Assembly (NCBI GenBank): GCA_963556495.2
Contig: OY747713.1
Span: 45,806,913-45,870,912, forward strand
Length of the DNA stretch: 64,000 nt
Direction of reading: 5' to 3'
From: Valencia hispanica
Taxonomy: Eukaryota > Chordata > Actinopteri > Cyprinodontiformes > Valenciidae
Made by a program: the position numbers and the translations under genes. Each line of letters opens with the position of its first letter. Position 1 is the stretch's first letter. The notes under the pieces are model-generated. The model searched no databases. It was not told the DNA's origin and saw nothing but the letters and a program-made list of their open reading frames with translations. This document shows, piece by piece, positions 22,814 through 37,714 of this stretch.

Positions 22814-23005
22814 TTATGAGTATTTCATCTTCATCTGATTACAAACTTCAGTTAAAACTTTATTCTTCTCTTTCCAAGTAGAACAATTCTTTGGTAGGTG
22901 TCTCATTTCAAGAGTTTTATGAAAATCTACAATTTGGATTATTAATTTATCCCCTACAGAGAACATGCCCAACTTCAAGTGAAATAGGAAATCTCTTCCT
23001 AACAA
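22814..23005 (-). pseudogene. pol: possible retroviral protease end
   Basis: A 63-codon minus-strand frame that begins with LGRDFLFHLKLG, similar to the C-terminal flap-to-helix end of retroviral proteases (usual form LLGRDLL). Integrase begins only about 400 bp further along, so a reverse transcriptase cannot fit between them. Weak evidence. Confidence 0.35.
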
Positions 23006-25701
<2,696 letters not shown>

Positions 25702-25719
25702 CGTCAAGTCACGGCACCA
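25702..25719 (-). promoter_or_regulatory. retroviral primer-binding site, tRNA-His-like
   Basis: The minus-strand reading TGGTGCCGTGACTTGACG lies 4 bases inside the 5' LTR. The first 13 bases match the usual tRNA-His primer-binding site used by some class I endogenous retroviruses. The last part deviates. Confidence 0.65.
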
Positions 25720-25723
25720 AAAA

Positions 25724-26201
25724 TGTTAGGTTATTTTAACTCACAGGTTTACCTAGAAAGAAAAGCACGCACAGAGAAGATGTGAAATGTGTTTGCTCAG
25801 CTGAGGGAGAATCATGCAGTAAAAGAAACTGACACACCAGTCGTTGTTCTGATCCAGCAGAGTCTCAAAGATGTTGAGACTTACAGCTTCTATTTATTCA
25901 CACATTTGGACCGTTCCACCACACCCCCATTGTCCATTGTCTTATCTTATCACCATACAACACACAGCAGAACTCTTTCTAACACAATGGCACTTTGTAG
26001 GTTTGTTAGTTTGTTTGTAGGTGCATCCTGTTTGGACAGCATATTTTTACAAAGTCAGCTCCTTATAAGCACATTTCCTTAAGAAGGTTCTTACCCCCAC
26101 ACTAAAAGTTACTTCCCTTAGTCTTAACACACAAAGTTCAACAAAAGAACAGACTATGTTCAACATAAGTAAAGACTGCATTTATCACATATTTTCCAAC
26201 A
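25724..26201 (-). repeat. 5' LTR of the endogenous retrovirus
   Basis: 478 bp, same length as the partner LTR with substitutions at 25845 and 26008. Flanked on its outer side by GAATT (26202-26206). Confidence 0.9.
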
Positions 26202-26370
26202 GAATTCAACCTATTTCCTTGAAGTTCTTGATAATCCTATAAATTGTTAATTTAGGTGCAATTTTAGTAGCCACAATATCCTTGCCTGTGAAGCCATTTT
26301 TATGCAACGCAATGATGGCTGCACGCGTTTCTTTGCAGGTCACTATTGTTTACAATGGAAGAACAATTAC
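26202..26370 (-). pseudogene. Tc1-like transposase, N-terminal DNA-binding part
   Basis: Minus-strand coding for a helix-turn-helix start: a CKETRAAIIALHKNGFTGK segment near 26325-26270, then IVATKIAPKLTIYRI and the end NFKEIG near 26225. This is the first paired-like subdomain. It continues on the other side of the retrovirus at 20075. Confidence 0.75.
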
Positions 26371-26789
26371 TTCAAGCATCAACCCCCTTTTAACATGTCA
26401 AGTCTGCCATTCTAACCCATTCAGCCTGACATAATGATCTCCAGTCTTGTGCTCGTCCACATTCTCACTTGAGTTAACAAGACGATTACTGAAATGATCT
26501 CAGCAGGTCCTTTAATGACAGCAATGAAATCCAGTGGAATTTTCATGGCAAAGAAGGACTATGCCATTCATCTGATCACTGTTCATAACATTCTGGAGTA
26601 GATGCAAATTGCTATCATAAAAACTTAAGCAGCAACTTTTCCAATTTTCAATATTTTTGTAATTCTCAAAACTTTTGGCCACAACTGTACACTCTTCCGG
26701 CTCCTACTCGCCATTTATGATCTATCCTGCTCTATCTTTGACTCAAGTAATGACCTGTTTTTAAATCATACAAATAACTCCACCTTCTG

Positions 26790-26995
26790 CCATTCAAAAG
26801 GCTTCTTACCATAGCCACCTGCGCTTCATATATTTAATCTTCATCCAACTTAATCCCTTAAACCCCTTAAACTTAAAGCTCTATCTCCTGCATCAAGGCT
26901 AAGGCCATTGCTCGCTAAAACTTGAAAGCCAATCCCTTTGGGGTCCTCTGGACTAGATAAAGCACTATACAAGTACAGGCCATTTACCATTTCTT
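26790..26995 (+). repeat. L2-like LINE 3' tail
   Basis: Ends with 'ataaagcactatacaagtac aggccatttaccatttc', the common 3' end of fish L2-type elements. The upstream part is too degraded to read as protein. Confidence 0.55.
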
Positions 26996-27184
26996 TATTT
27001 AATGGCAACGACACTAGACCAAAGTGCCCCTTCTCTGTTGCTGAAACCTTCCTGGACAACAGAGACTTGACCATTACACACTTTCAATGTGTGTTAAAAG
27101 GGAAAAGCATCCAATTCAGCCACACTGACAATCAGTTCAGGCTTTTACAACTATTTACACCATCTAAAGCACAGGAAACTGCCA

Positions 27185-27775
27185 GTGACTGATGCCCCTG
27201 CCCGCTGGTCTGTTGGTGGCTCTCGGTGTCTAGGACTGGGTGCTTGGGGGCGGTCCAGTTCAGCCCTGGTGCATATCTGGGTGGACTGGTGTGTCAGTTA
27301 GCCGATGTGCCAGGCTGAGGCCTTCCTTTTGTTGGTCGCGGCACCTCTTTCGGGGGTGCCAGTTTTGAAATTGTTGGGTGGTGCCTTTTCGATGGCTCAG
27401 ATCCGGCATTTTCCGCTGCCTGTTCTGTATGTTTCGTGCTTGGTCGGTTCACTGGTGGGTCTGTTTGGCCTAGGTTAGGTGCCTGGTCTCTGCGCTCTGC
27501 GGTGTGCAGGATCAGGATTCGGGAGCTAGTAGTGCTCGGTGTCCGGGTGCAGGCTGGGCTTGGCCTGGGGGGGGCTTCCATCTGCTGTAGCTATTAGTGT
27601 GGCGCCCCGGCGTGGGGAGGCGCTGGGATGTCGGCTGTGGGAGTTGGCCCGGGTTAGCAGCGGTGTATGTTGGCTCTTGGCTGGCTGTGGTCCCATGCCC
27701 TGGTGGCGACGGGGTCCCCCCGTCGGCCAATCCCTGATCAGGGCCCTGCTGGGGTGTGGGGCGCTCGTCGCTGAG
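27185..27775. other. GC-rich block, unassigned
   Basis: A sharp rise in G+C against AT-rich neighbours, with G on the plus strand and C on the minus. It contains Pro-rich minus-strand frames (27294-27730) and a plus-strand frame at 27539-27868, typical of compositional bias rather than genes. It could be the 5' end of a retroelement or a GC-rich satellite-like repeat. No identity claimed. Confidence 0.4.
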
Positions 27776-27822
27776 AAAATAAAACCATCAGCAATCTCTC
27801 ATAAAGATTTCTCACACATATA

Positions 27823-29455
<1,633 letters not shown>

Positions 29456-29457
29456 TA

Positions 29458-30554
29458 TATCAAGTGGAGTTCTATTGGAAAAGCTGTAATGCTCCACTTG
29501 AGAAAGTAAATCTGTTGGGCTTCTACTTGGTACTCAGACACCAATTCTGAGTGCCACACTGCCAGACAGGACACGGGGGAAAAAAATAAAAATAAAGCAC
29601 AGTAAACTGTAGTCGCTGTCATATTTAAACATTTTGGGCTTCCAACTTCTTCCTCTTAGCCCACTTTGTATAGAAAGCCCACCAGTTGGGTGAAGGTCAT
29701 AAAAGCACAGGAATGTAGCCTGTGTACTTGCATGCTAGACACAGTCCTAATTTAATAAGGCCAAACCCTACAGTTGCAATTTTATCTTGAATGATTTTTT
29801 TTGTGTGTGGCAAATCTGCCCTGACAGAAGCAGGCTAGCGTACCAGATTTTCTATATACTATGTCTGAAATTCTAATAATTGACACGAGAAAAAAATAAA
29901 CTTTACCAGTGATATCACAGCTCCAGCACCTTTCAGGTCTCAGCCTTTGGCATCAGCTCCTCCTTGCCAGAGTCAGTTGTGCCTTTTTCCTCTGTGTCTG
30001 GGTTTTTGATAGTCTTCTCTCTCACAGTCTGCACAAAACCTGTTTGCACCTAAATCCTTTTATTTCTCTATTCCTTCATCTACTCTTCCTTCCACCATAA
30101 GTACAGTAGCTGCTCCTTTCTATGTTCTCCAAATCACTTAAAATAGTCCAACTAATCATCAGTCTCAGTCATCAACTCTCATGGTTCTGCTAAATCTAAA
30201 TCAGACAAATACTTCATTACTTCTTCTTCGAAATTCTACTGGTCTATCCCTTCCTTCCTTCCTACCTCCCCAATCCCATTCCAATATGTATTTTATTAGT
30301 ATAACAACCCTAATACCCTTCTCACTCAAAGGATATCACACCAACTAAATTAAGCCATGGTCTGCAATTATTTCCACCAACTTGACTGTTCTGTTTCCAC
30401 CTGCAGAATGCTGCTCTCCTAATACTTTTGTGCTGGTATTCATGCCAGAGACTTCTGCCTCAACAATTCAACGTCCCAGGCAGACCAACTGGCTAAGCAC
30501 CTCTCTACACCCATTAACTTGCTTTTCTTTGTCTTGTTTTCTCATTAAAGGGTT
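29458..30554 (+). other. mostly unassigned; possible DIRS-like remnant upstream part
   Basis: No confident gene. A QADQLAKHLST-like coding scrap near 30478-30510 could belong to the DIRS-like remnant recognised at 33850-34440 on the far side of the Tc1 insertion. Weak. Confidence 0.25.
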
Positions 30555-30715
30555 TACAGTGGCTTGCAAAAGTATTCGGCCCCCTTGAACTTTTCCACAT
30601 TTTGTCACATTACAGCCACAAACATTAATCAATTTTATTGGAATTCCACGTGAAAGACCAATACAAAGTGGTGTACATGTGAGAAGTGGAACGAAAATCA
30701 TATATGATTCCATAC

Positions 30716-31129
30716 AGCTTTAACTTTTTACTTTCTGTAACATAGAAAGTTCTCTTATATCAGATCTTCTGTTCCTTCTGTGTTTCTGCTCTGTCTTCTC
30801 AAACCCCCAGACAGTCGTGGCAGATGACTACTGAGCCTGGTTCTGTTGGAGGTTTCTTCCTGTTAAAGGGGAGTTTTTCCTCTCCACCGTCGCAACATGC
30901 TTGCTCAGTATGAGGGATTGCTGAAGGATTGCTGTGGTTGGAAAGTCTGCATCAACGGGGCCCAACCTCACGCCAATGACTGACGCAATCTGCTGGGATT
31001 CCTTAAATAGGAAACTTTTTAACTGATTGGAATGTCTGTATAAATGTATTGAAATGACTTCTTGTTAAGTGCCTTGAGATGACATCTGTTGTGAATTGGC
31101 GCTATATAAATAAACTGAATTGAAATTAA
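30716..31129 (+). mobile_element. LINE 3' end inserted in the Tc1 left arm
   Basis: 414 bp matching the 3'UTR of the 5741-7285 LINE family, from 'aactttttactttctg' to the GAATT tail. ATAC occurs on both sides (30712-30715, 31130-31133) as a short target duplication. No coding part. Confidence 0.85.
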
Positions 31130-31732
31130 ATACATTTTTTACATATAAATAACTGAAAAGTGGGGTGTGCGTAGTTATTCAGCCCCCTTTGGTCTGAGTG
31201 CAGTCAGTTGCCCATAGACATTGTCTGATGAGTGCTAATGACTAAATAGAGTGCACCTGTGTGTAATCTAATGTCAGTACAATTACAGCTGCCCTGTGAC
31301 GGCCTCAGAGGTTGTCTAAGAGAATGTTGGGAGCAACAACACCATGAAGTCCAAAGAACACACCAGAGAGGTCAGGGATAAAGTTACTGAGAAATTTAAA
31401 TCAGGCTTAGGCTACAAAAAGATTTCCCAAGCCTTGAACATCCCAAGGAGCGCTGTTCAAGTGATCATTCAGAAATGGAAGGAGTATGGCACAACTGTAA
31501 ACCTACCAAGACAAGGCCGTCCACCTAAACTCACAGGCCGAACAAGGAGAACGCTGATCAGAAATGCAGCCAAGAGGCCCATGGTGACTCTGGACGAGCT
31601 GCAGAGATCTACAGCTCAGGTGGGGGAATCTGTCCATAGGACAACTATTAGTGGTGCACTGCACAAAGTTGGCCTTTATGGAAGAGTGGCAAGAAGAAAG
31701 CCATTGTTAAAAGAAAACCATAAGAAGTCCCG

Positions 31733-31769
31733 TTTACAGTCCCCCACAAGCCATGTGGGGGACTGTAAA
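31733..31769. repeat. perfect 16-bp inverted repeat across the LTR junction
   Basis: Arms 31733-31748 and 31754-31769 are exact inverses around the 5-base loop AGCCA. The right arm includes the first bases of the solo LTR. The sister Tc1 copy at 63600 has a different left-arm sequence (CGCAGTTTGCC in place of TACAGTCCCCC). Confidence 0.95.
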
Positions 31770-32597
31770 GAAGAGATCTTCATTACAGGGGTTTTCTATT
31801 GTCTGTACAGCACTTTAAATAAATACTTTGCACTTTAGAGAAAGCACTTCAGCACTTGATTTAGCACGGCACTTTAAGCATGGATTTGCACATCAAGAAC
31901 CTTTGCACATGAGAAGTTTTAACTATTTATTGAATCTTTGAGTATTTTAATAATTGGTATGTAGCCTTTTGTTCCAGGTCCTCCACAGCTGCTCCTCATT
32001 TAGAATTGTGGTGGTTGCCTGTGAGGACAGAAGATTAATAATGGGAAAAGGTCTACTCATGAGTTCAACTAAGCAAATGCAGTGTAAAATCTAATTTATG
32101 AAGCGAGTGCAAAGAGGTTGCTGAAATGTTTTCTCACCTGCTTTTTCTTTGTCCTCTCCAGGGTGTTTGGGCAAATGTTTCCCTGGGGGTCCAGACACTC
32201 TTTAGAGGTTCCAGGGGAGGCCATAGGAGAAGAGAGGGTTGGGTGTTTTTGTATATAGGGTTTTCTGTTTGGTGTTACATGATTAAGTGGTATGTTAAAA
32301 TTTAAAATCTTTATTAAAAAAATAATTAGTAAAATGTATCTTATATTTAAAATGGTTTAGAAGCAGTTTTGTATTGTAAATGGAAGAAGTATTTTGTAAA
32401 ACTTCACTGTGGGTGAAAAATGGGTCAGTCCAGTTAGCAGCTGAAACTATTTAAAGCTGCAGGATTTAATTGGGGGAAGTTCTTTTTTCCTGTGCTGTAA
32501 CATGGACAACACGCTAGAATAAACTGTTGCTGTCTCCACCACATGCTGCCTCATCATCTTCACTGTAAATCCAGCCGCAAAAGGCTGCCTGATGACA
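31764..32597 (+). mobile_element. solo LTR, 834 bp
   Basis: Begins TGTAAAG and ends GATGACA (TG...CA), flanked by a perfect 5-bp duplication GGGAC (31759-31763, 32598-32602). GAATAAACTG near 32517 is the likely polyadenylation signal. No internal retroviral region remains. It interrupts the Tc1 transposase exactly between codons. Confidence 0.85.
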
Positions 32598-33849
32598 GGG
32601 ACACAGCACACATGTGGAAGAAGGTGCTCTGGTCAGATGAGACCAAAATGGAACTTTTTGGCCAAAATGCAAAACGCTATGTGTGGCGGAAAACTAACAC
32701 TGCACATCACTCTGAACACACCATCCCCACTGTCAAATATGGTGGTGGCAGCATCATGCTCTGGGGGTGCTTCTCTTCAGCAGGGACAGGGAAGCTGGTC
32801 AGAGTTGATAGGAAGATGGATGGAGCCAAATACAGGGCAATCTTGGAAGAAAACCTCTTGGAGTCTGCAAAAGACTTGAGACTGGGGCGGAGGTTCACCT
32901 TCCAGCAGGACAACGACCCTAAACATAAAGCCAGGGCAACAATGGAATGGTTTAAAACAAAACATATCCATCTGTTAGAATGGCCCAGTCAAAGTCCAGA
33001 TCTAAATTCAATCGAGAATCTGTGGCAAGATCTGAAAGCTGCTGTTCACAAACGCTGACCATCTAATCTGACTGAGCTGGAGCTGTTTTGCAAAGAAGAA
33101 TGGGCAAGAATTTCAGTCTCTAGATGTGCAAAGCTGGTAGAGACATACCCTAAAAGACTGGCAGCTGGAATTGCAGCAAAAGGTGGTTCTACAAAGTTTT
33201 GACTCAGGGGGCTGAATAATTACGCACACCCCACTTTTCAGTTATTTATTTGTAAAAAATGTTTGGAATCATGTATGATTTTCGTTCCACTTCTCACGTG
33301 TACACCACTTTGTATTGGTCTTTCACCTGGAATTCCAATAAAATTGATTCATGTTTGTGGGTGTAATGTGACAAAATGTGGAAAAGTTCAAGGGGGCTGA
33401 ATACTTTTGCAAGCCACTGTACGTACTGCTTTCCCCATGGAATAGAAATTATTCCTTTCACTACATACCACTGTCACAACCTCCAGTATGTTATTTTAGG
33501 ACCCGACATAGTGGGCTCTCTGACATCACCAGTAGTTTTAAAGTCTTGCCCATTTATCAAAACCTTTGGTGGTTCTTGTGGTTTACATGAGGGCCACTTT
33601 TTTGCAGTATGCTCATTTTCAGCTACAGGTGTAGCCCAAAACCAATTTTCGAAAGTTTTGTTAACACCAACAAACTCCCTCATGTTCTCCACTATCTTTG
33701 GCTAAAACAATAAAAATATAATAATAAAATAAAAATATTCTGATCGTTACCCCCAAATCTCCTCTTCCACATTTTAGGCTGGGAGTTCTTGGTCTTTTTC
33801 CAAGCTCAACATTCCTCTGTCTGAAGAGAACACAATTTTTCATCACATC

Positions 33850-34440
33850 TCAATAGAGTTTCTGGGTATTACACTAGATTTCTACTTTCTCTTCATTTCT
33901 GCCTCTCAAACATATTGTTCCTCTCAAAGCACGTGCTTACCAACAGGCGCACAATACAACAGTTACTTATGTTTCTTGGCCACCTCCGCTATGCAATCCG
34001 TATCATCATCCAGATGGTCTCCACCTTATCGACCTCCATAGTTCGAATAGTCACAGTCCACTACACCCTCATTCGCATTTCACAATACCATTGTCATTAC
34101 AGCTATTCCTTGGGGACATGAATGCTTCTTTCTTCTCTCAGGCTCTTGGCACCAGATTCAGAAATATAAACAAAATTTAGTCTCTTCGTTTTCCGCAACA
34201 ATCTTCAACTAAAGCCCCTCAGTTGGTTAAACTCTCCAATGCTTATCAGGAAGCTATCCTTGACAGCCTTGCTCTACACACTCTTTCAACTTACTTGCTC
34301 ATCTGGAAAAGTTTCAAGTCCTTTTGTTGTGGTTTTTCACTTTATTACTTACATTCATATAATCCTCAAAACATAGACTTTGACAATGCACACAGACCAG
34401 TTTGGAATATTTGTTTCTTTTAAAGTAAAAACTTTAAATA
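33850..34440 (+). pseudogene. DIRS-like (tyrosine-recombinase) retroelement remnant
   Basis: EFLGITLDF near 33855-33885 and FLGHLRYAIRII near 33975-34010 resemble the RT/RNase H connection of DIRS-type elements. Further on, APQLVKLSNAYQEAILDSLALHT near 34217-34285 and TYLLIWKSFKSFC resemble the N-terminal part of their recombinase. Frames change between these, so it is dead. The Tc1 at 30557 appears to sit in or beside it. Confidence 0.45.
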
Positions 34441-35329
34441 GGGGTTCTTCCACAACCCACAGCCATGTATACATGCTTCTTAGAGGGCGGAAAAAACAAC
34501 AAACCCCAATCATCGCTTGACGCCTGCGACTCAAATTCTATGCTGATCTATGCTGTTACACTTTCACACTGTGCTTGAACTATTCCTCTCTTTTCACTGA
34601 CCTACTCCAGAATCCCTGTTTTTGCTACCCCTCTGTGTCTACATATGGTGATCTGAGTTCCCTTCATCATTATCATCTAGGTACAATCCTTTCATTCACC
34701 AATGCCATTCAGATGTCTCCATCCTCACCCACAACACTGTCATTTTTAATCTCTGCAGCTGTAAAACCAACCAGTCAGAAATGTATTTTCCTATTGATCT
34801 CTTTGAACTTTGCTTTTTCTCAGCACTCATGAGCCGAACTCTTGCTACATTTATTCTAGGCTAGCACACCAAAGGAGCCTCTCCTCATCAATTCAATTCA
34901 ATTCAGTTTATTTATATAGCGCCAATTCACAACAGATGTCATCTCAAGGCACTTAACAAGAAGTCTTTTCAATACATTTATACAAACAGTTAAAAAGTTT
35001 CCTATTTAAGGAATGCCAGCAGATTGCGTCAGTCATTGGCGTGAGGTTGGGCCCTGTTGATGCAGACTTTCCAACCACAGCAATCCTTCAGCAATCCCTC
35101 ATACTGAGCAAGCATGTTGCGACGGTGGAGAGGAAAAACTCCCCTTTAACAGGAAGAAACCTCCAACAGAACCAGGCTCAGTAGGAGCGGCCATCTGCCA
35201 CGACCGTCTGGAGGTTTGAGAAGACAGAGCAGAGACACAGAAGGAACAGAAGATCTGGTATAAGAGAACTTTCTATGTTACAGAAAGTAAAGTAATCAAG
35301 CCGACTAAAGATGAATGCATGGACTAGTT

Positions 35330-36210
35330 TTTCCAGGTCCTGCTGAGACATCAGATCTTTTATCCTTGAGATATTCTTAAGGTGATAGTAGGCTGATTTT
35401 GTGATTGCCTTAATGTGTTTTTTTAAAGTTTAGGTCTGAGTCCATCACTTTACCCAGATTTCTGTCGTGGTTGGTGGTTTTTAGGTGTATGGACTGGAGC
35501 CCTGTGGTGACCTTAAATCTTTTCTCTTTAGCTCCAAAGACAATTACCTCAGTTTTGTTTTTGTTCAACTGCAGAAAATTGTGGCACATCCAGTCATTAA
35601 TTTCCTCAATGCTTCTGGTGACATTCTAATATATATCTGCGTGTCATCTGCGTAGCTATGGTAACTTTTATATTGTTGTTATTTATTACCTGTGCCAGTG
35701 GGAGCATATAGATGTTAAACAGAAGAGGTGCCAGGATGGAACCCTTGGGAACCCCACATGTAATTCCTGTCTGCTCAGATGTAAAGTTACTTATTGACAT
35801 AAAGTACTTCCTGTTCTCTAAGTACATTTTGAACCAGTTTAGTGCAGTGCCAGAGAGACCCACCCAGTTCTCCAGTCGTTTGAGTAAAATAATGTGGTCA
35901 ACAGTATCAAATGCAGCACTGAGATCCAGTAAAACTAACACTGACATTCAAACGGATGTCATTGATGACTTTGTTCAGAGCAGTCTCTGCTGTGGTGCTG
36001 TCTAAAACCTGACTGAAAGACGTCATAGCAGTTGTTTTGTCTTAAGAAGTCATTTAGCTGATGAAAAACAGCATTTTCAATGATCTTACTTAAAAATGGA
36101 AGATTGGAGATGGGCCTGTAGTTGTTCATTTGTGTTTTGTCCAGATTGTCTCTTTTCAGCAGGGGTTTAATTACAGCTGTTTTCAGGGGCTCTGGGAAAA
36201 CACCTGACAT
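35330..36210 (-). pseudogene. LINE reverse transcriptase domain
   Basis: Motifs: PEPLKTAVIKPLLK and NYRPISNLPFLSK (36190-36100), FQSGFR (about 36000), VLLDLSAAFDTVDH with the first catalytic Asp (35935-35895), and CGVPKGSILAPLLF (35765-35725). The catalytic YADDTQIY lies at about 35662-35639 but in a different frame, so a frameshift lies just before the active site (about 35670). Past it, sequence continues to about 35330 and then stops at the deletion junction. Inactive. Confidence 0.85.
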
Positions 36211-36789
36211 TTAAGATGAGTTCACAATCTGTAACAGATCTGACTCCAAGATCTTTGAGACCTTTTTGAAAAAGCCTGTGGGCAGGATGTCTAAGCAGCA
36301 AGAGGAGGAGTTCAGTTGACGTAAGATGTCCTCCAGATCTTTGCTGTTTATGAGATAAAACTGTTTCATGGTGTTTAAACTGATTTTCCGTGGACACTGT
36401 ACATAACCTGAACCTGCCATTAATGAACCAACCGCTTGTCTAATATTTTGGATTTTGTCTGTGAAGAATTTAGCAAAGTCATTGCAGGCCTTGGTGGAAT
36501 AGAGTTCAGGTGCTGCTGACACAGGAGAGTTTGTTAGCCTGTCGACAACAGCAAATAATGTGCGAGCACTATGACTATTTCTGGTGATGATGTCAGAAAA
36601 AAATGACTTCCTTGCATTCCTCAATTGTAAGTTATAAGAGTGAAGTTTCTCTTTAAAGATGTCATAATGAACCTTAAGTTTTGTTTTTCTCCATCTGCGC
36701 TCGGCTTTCCGACACTCCCTTTTTTCATTTCTCACCAGTGTGGAATTTCTCCATGGAGACTTTTTCCTTCCAGAGATATCCTTCACCTT

Positions 36790-37709
36790 AGTGGGAGCAA
36801 TAGTATCCATAACATTTAATTTTAGCATTAAAGCTGTTGACAAGTTCATTGACTGAACCCCCTGACAGGGCAGGTGTTAGAGCGAAGACCTGGTTAAAGA
36901 TCTCACTAGTGTTTTCAGTTATACATCGTTTTGTGATAACCTCCATTAAAACATTTATGTGAACCGAAATTATACTCTCAAAGAAAACACAACAATGGTC
37001 AGACAAGCTCACATCACACACATTAATCTTGGAAATGCCCAGACCCTTCGTGATCAGTAAGTCCAAAACATGACCCTTATTATGTGTGGGCTCTGTTATA
37101 TGCTGAGTCAGCCCAAAGTTGTCCAGAGTGTTACTCAGGTCTTTAGACCCTTTGTTCTGGGGATTGTCAACATGGATGTTAAAATCACCAACAATAATTA
37201 TACAGTTAATCAACACAGATTATAGACAGCAGTTCACTAAAATCATCATTAAAGTCAGCACAGTAATTTGGAGGCCGATATATGTTAAGAAACATGGCTC
37301 TAGATGAGGCCTCCAGCTGTACAACAACATATTCAAAAGAAAGAAAACTTCCAAGAGATAACTGCTTACACTGGAATGATTCATTAAATAAAACAGCAAC
37401 TCCTCCACTTCTCCTGTTCTGTCTGGCCTGGTTGACAAAACTAAAGTTGGGAGGGGTTTATTCGATAAGAGAAACACTGCTATTCTGATCTAACCAAGTC
37501 TCAGTTAAAAACATAAAATCAAGGCCATGCTCAGTGATAAGATCATTGATTAAAAATGTCTTCCCTACTATAGACCTGACATTTAATAAGGCTATCTTAA
37601 CAGGTTTAAGATTATTATTGTGCCCCTTGTGTTTTGGGGCGGGCTGTGTACAGCGTATGTTTACTTTACTTAAAAACCTTTTAGAATGCAGTTCTCTGTG
37701 ATTTGACAT
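36790..37709 (-). pseudogene. LINE AP-like endonuclease domain
   Basis: Motifs in order: IALLNVRSI (about 37610), FLTETWL with the metal-binding Glu (about 37520), a region with GGVAVLF-like coding (about 37450), VGDFNIHVD with the catalytic Asp and Asn (about 37190), and SLSDHCCVFFE with the Asp-His pair (about 37000). Spread over three frames: breaks near 37470 and 37218. The domain would nick target DNA to prime reverse transcription; this copy cannot. Confidence 0.85.
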
Positions 37710-37714
37710 AACTA

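Larger units (their letters stand above)
31344..33058 (+). pseudogene. Tc1-like transposase, split by a solo LTR
   Basis: The first part, 31344-31763, starts MKSKEHTREVRDKV and has the helix-turn-helix region and the RQGRPPK hook. The second part, 32603-33058, has the catalytic residues: D in LWSDETKM, D in [12 protein letters not shown] in PDLNSIENLWQ. The two parts are in register across the LTR and one TSD copy. The frame then meets TGA at 33056-33058, where a CGA arginine is likely in the ancestor, and the normal C-terminal tail (CAKLVETYPKRL region) continues in frame to about 33200. Inactive. Confidence 0.88.
30557..33419 (+). mobile_element. Tc1-like transposon carrying a LINE tail and a solo LTR
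   Basis: Ends CAGTGGCTTGCAAAAGTATTC and inverse, flanked by TA at 30555-30556 and 33420-33421. The family has long inverted ends of about 210 bp, ending inward at 'gtggggtgtgcg' with 'attcagccccc'. Inserted in it are a LINE 3' end (30716-31129) and a solo LTR (31764-32597). Net length after removing these is about 1.6 kb. A second family copy starts at 62836. Confidence 0.9.
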
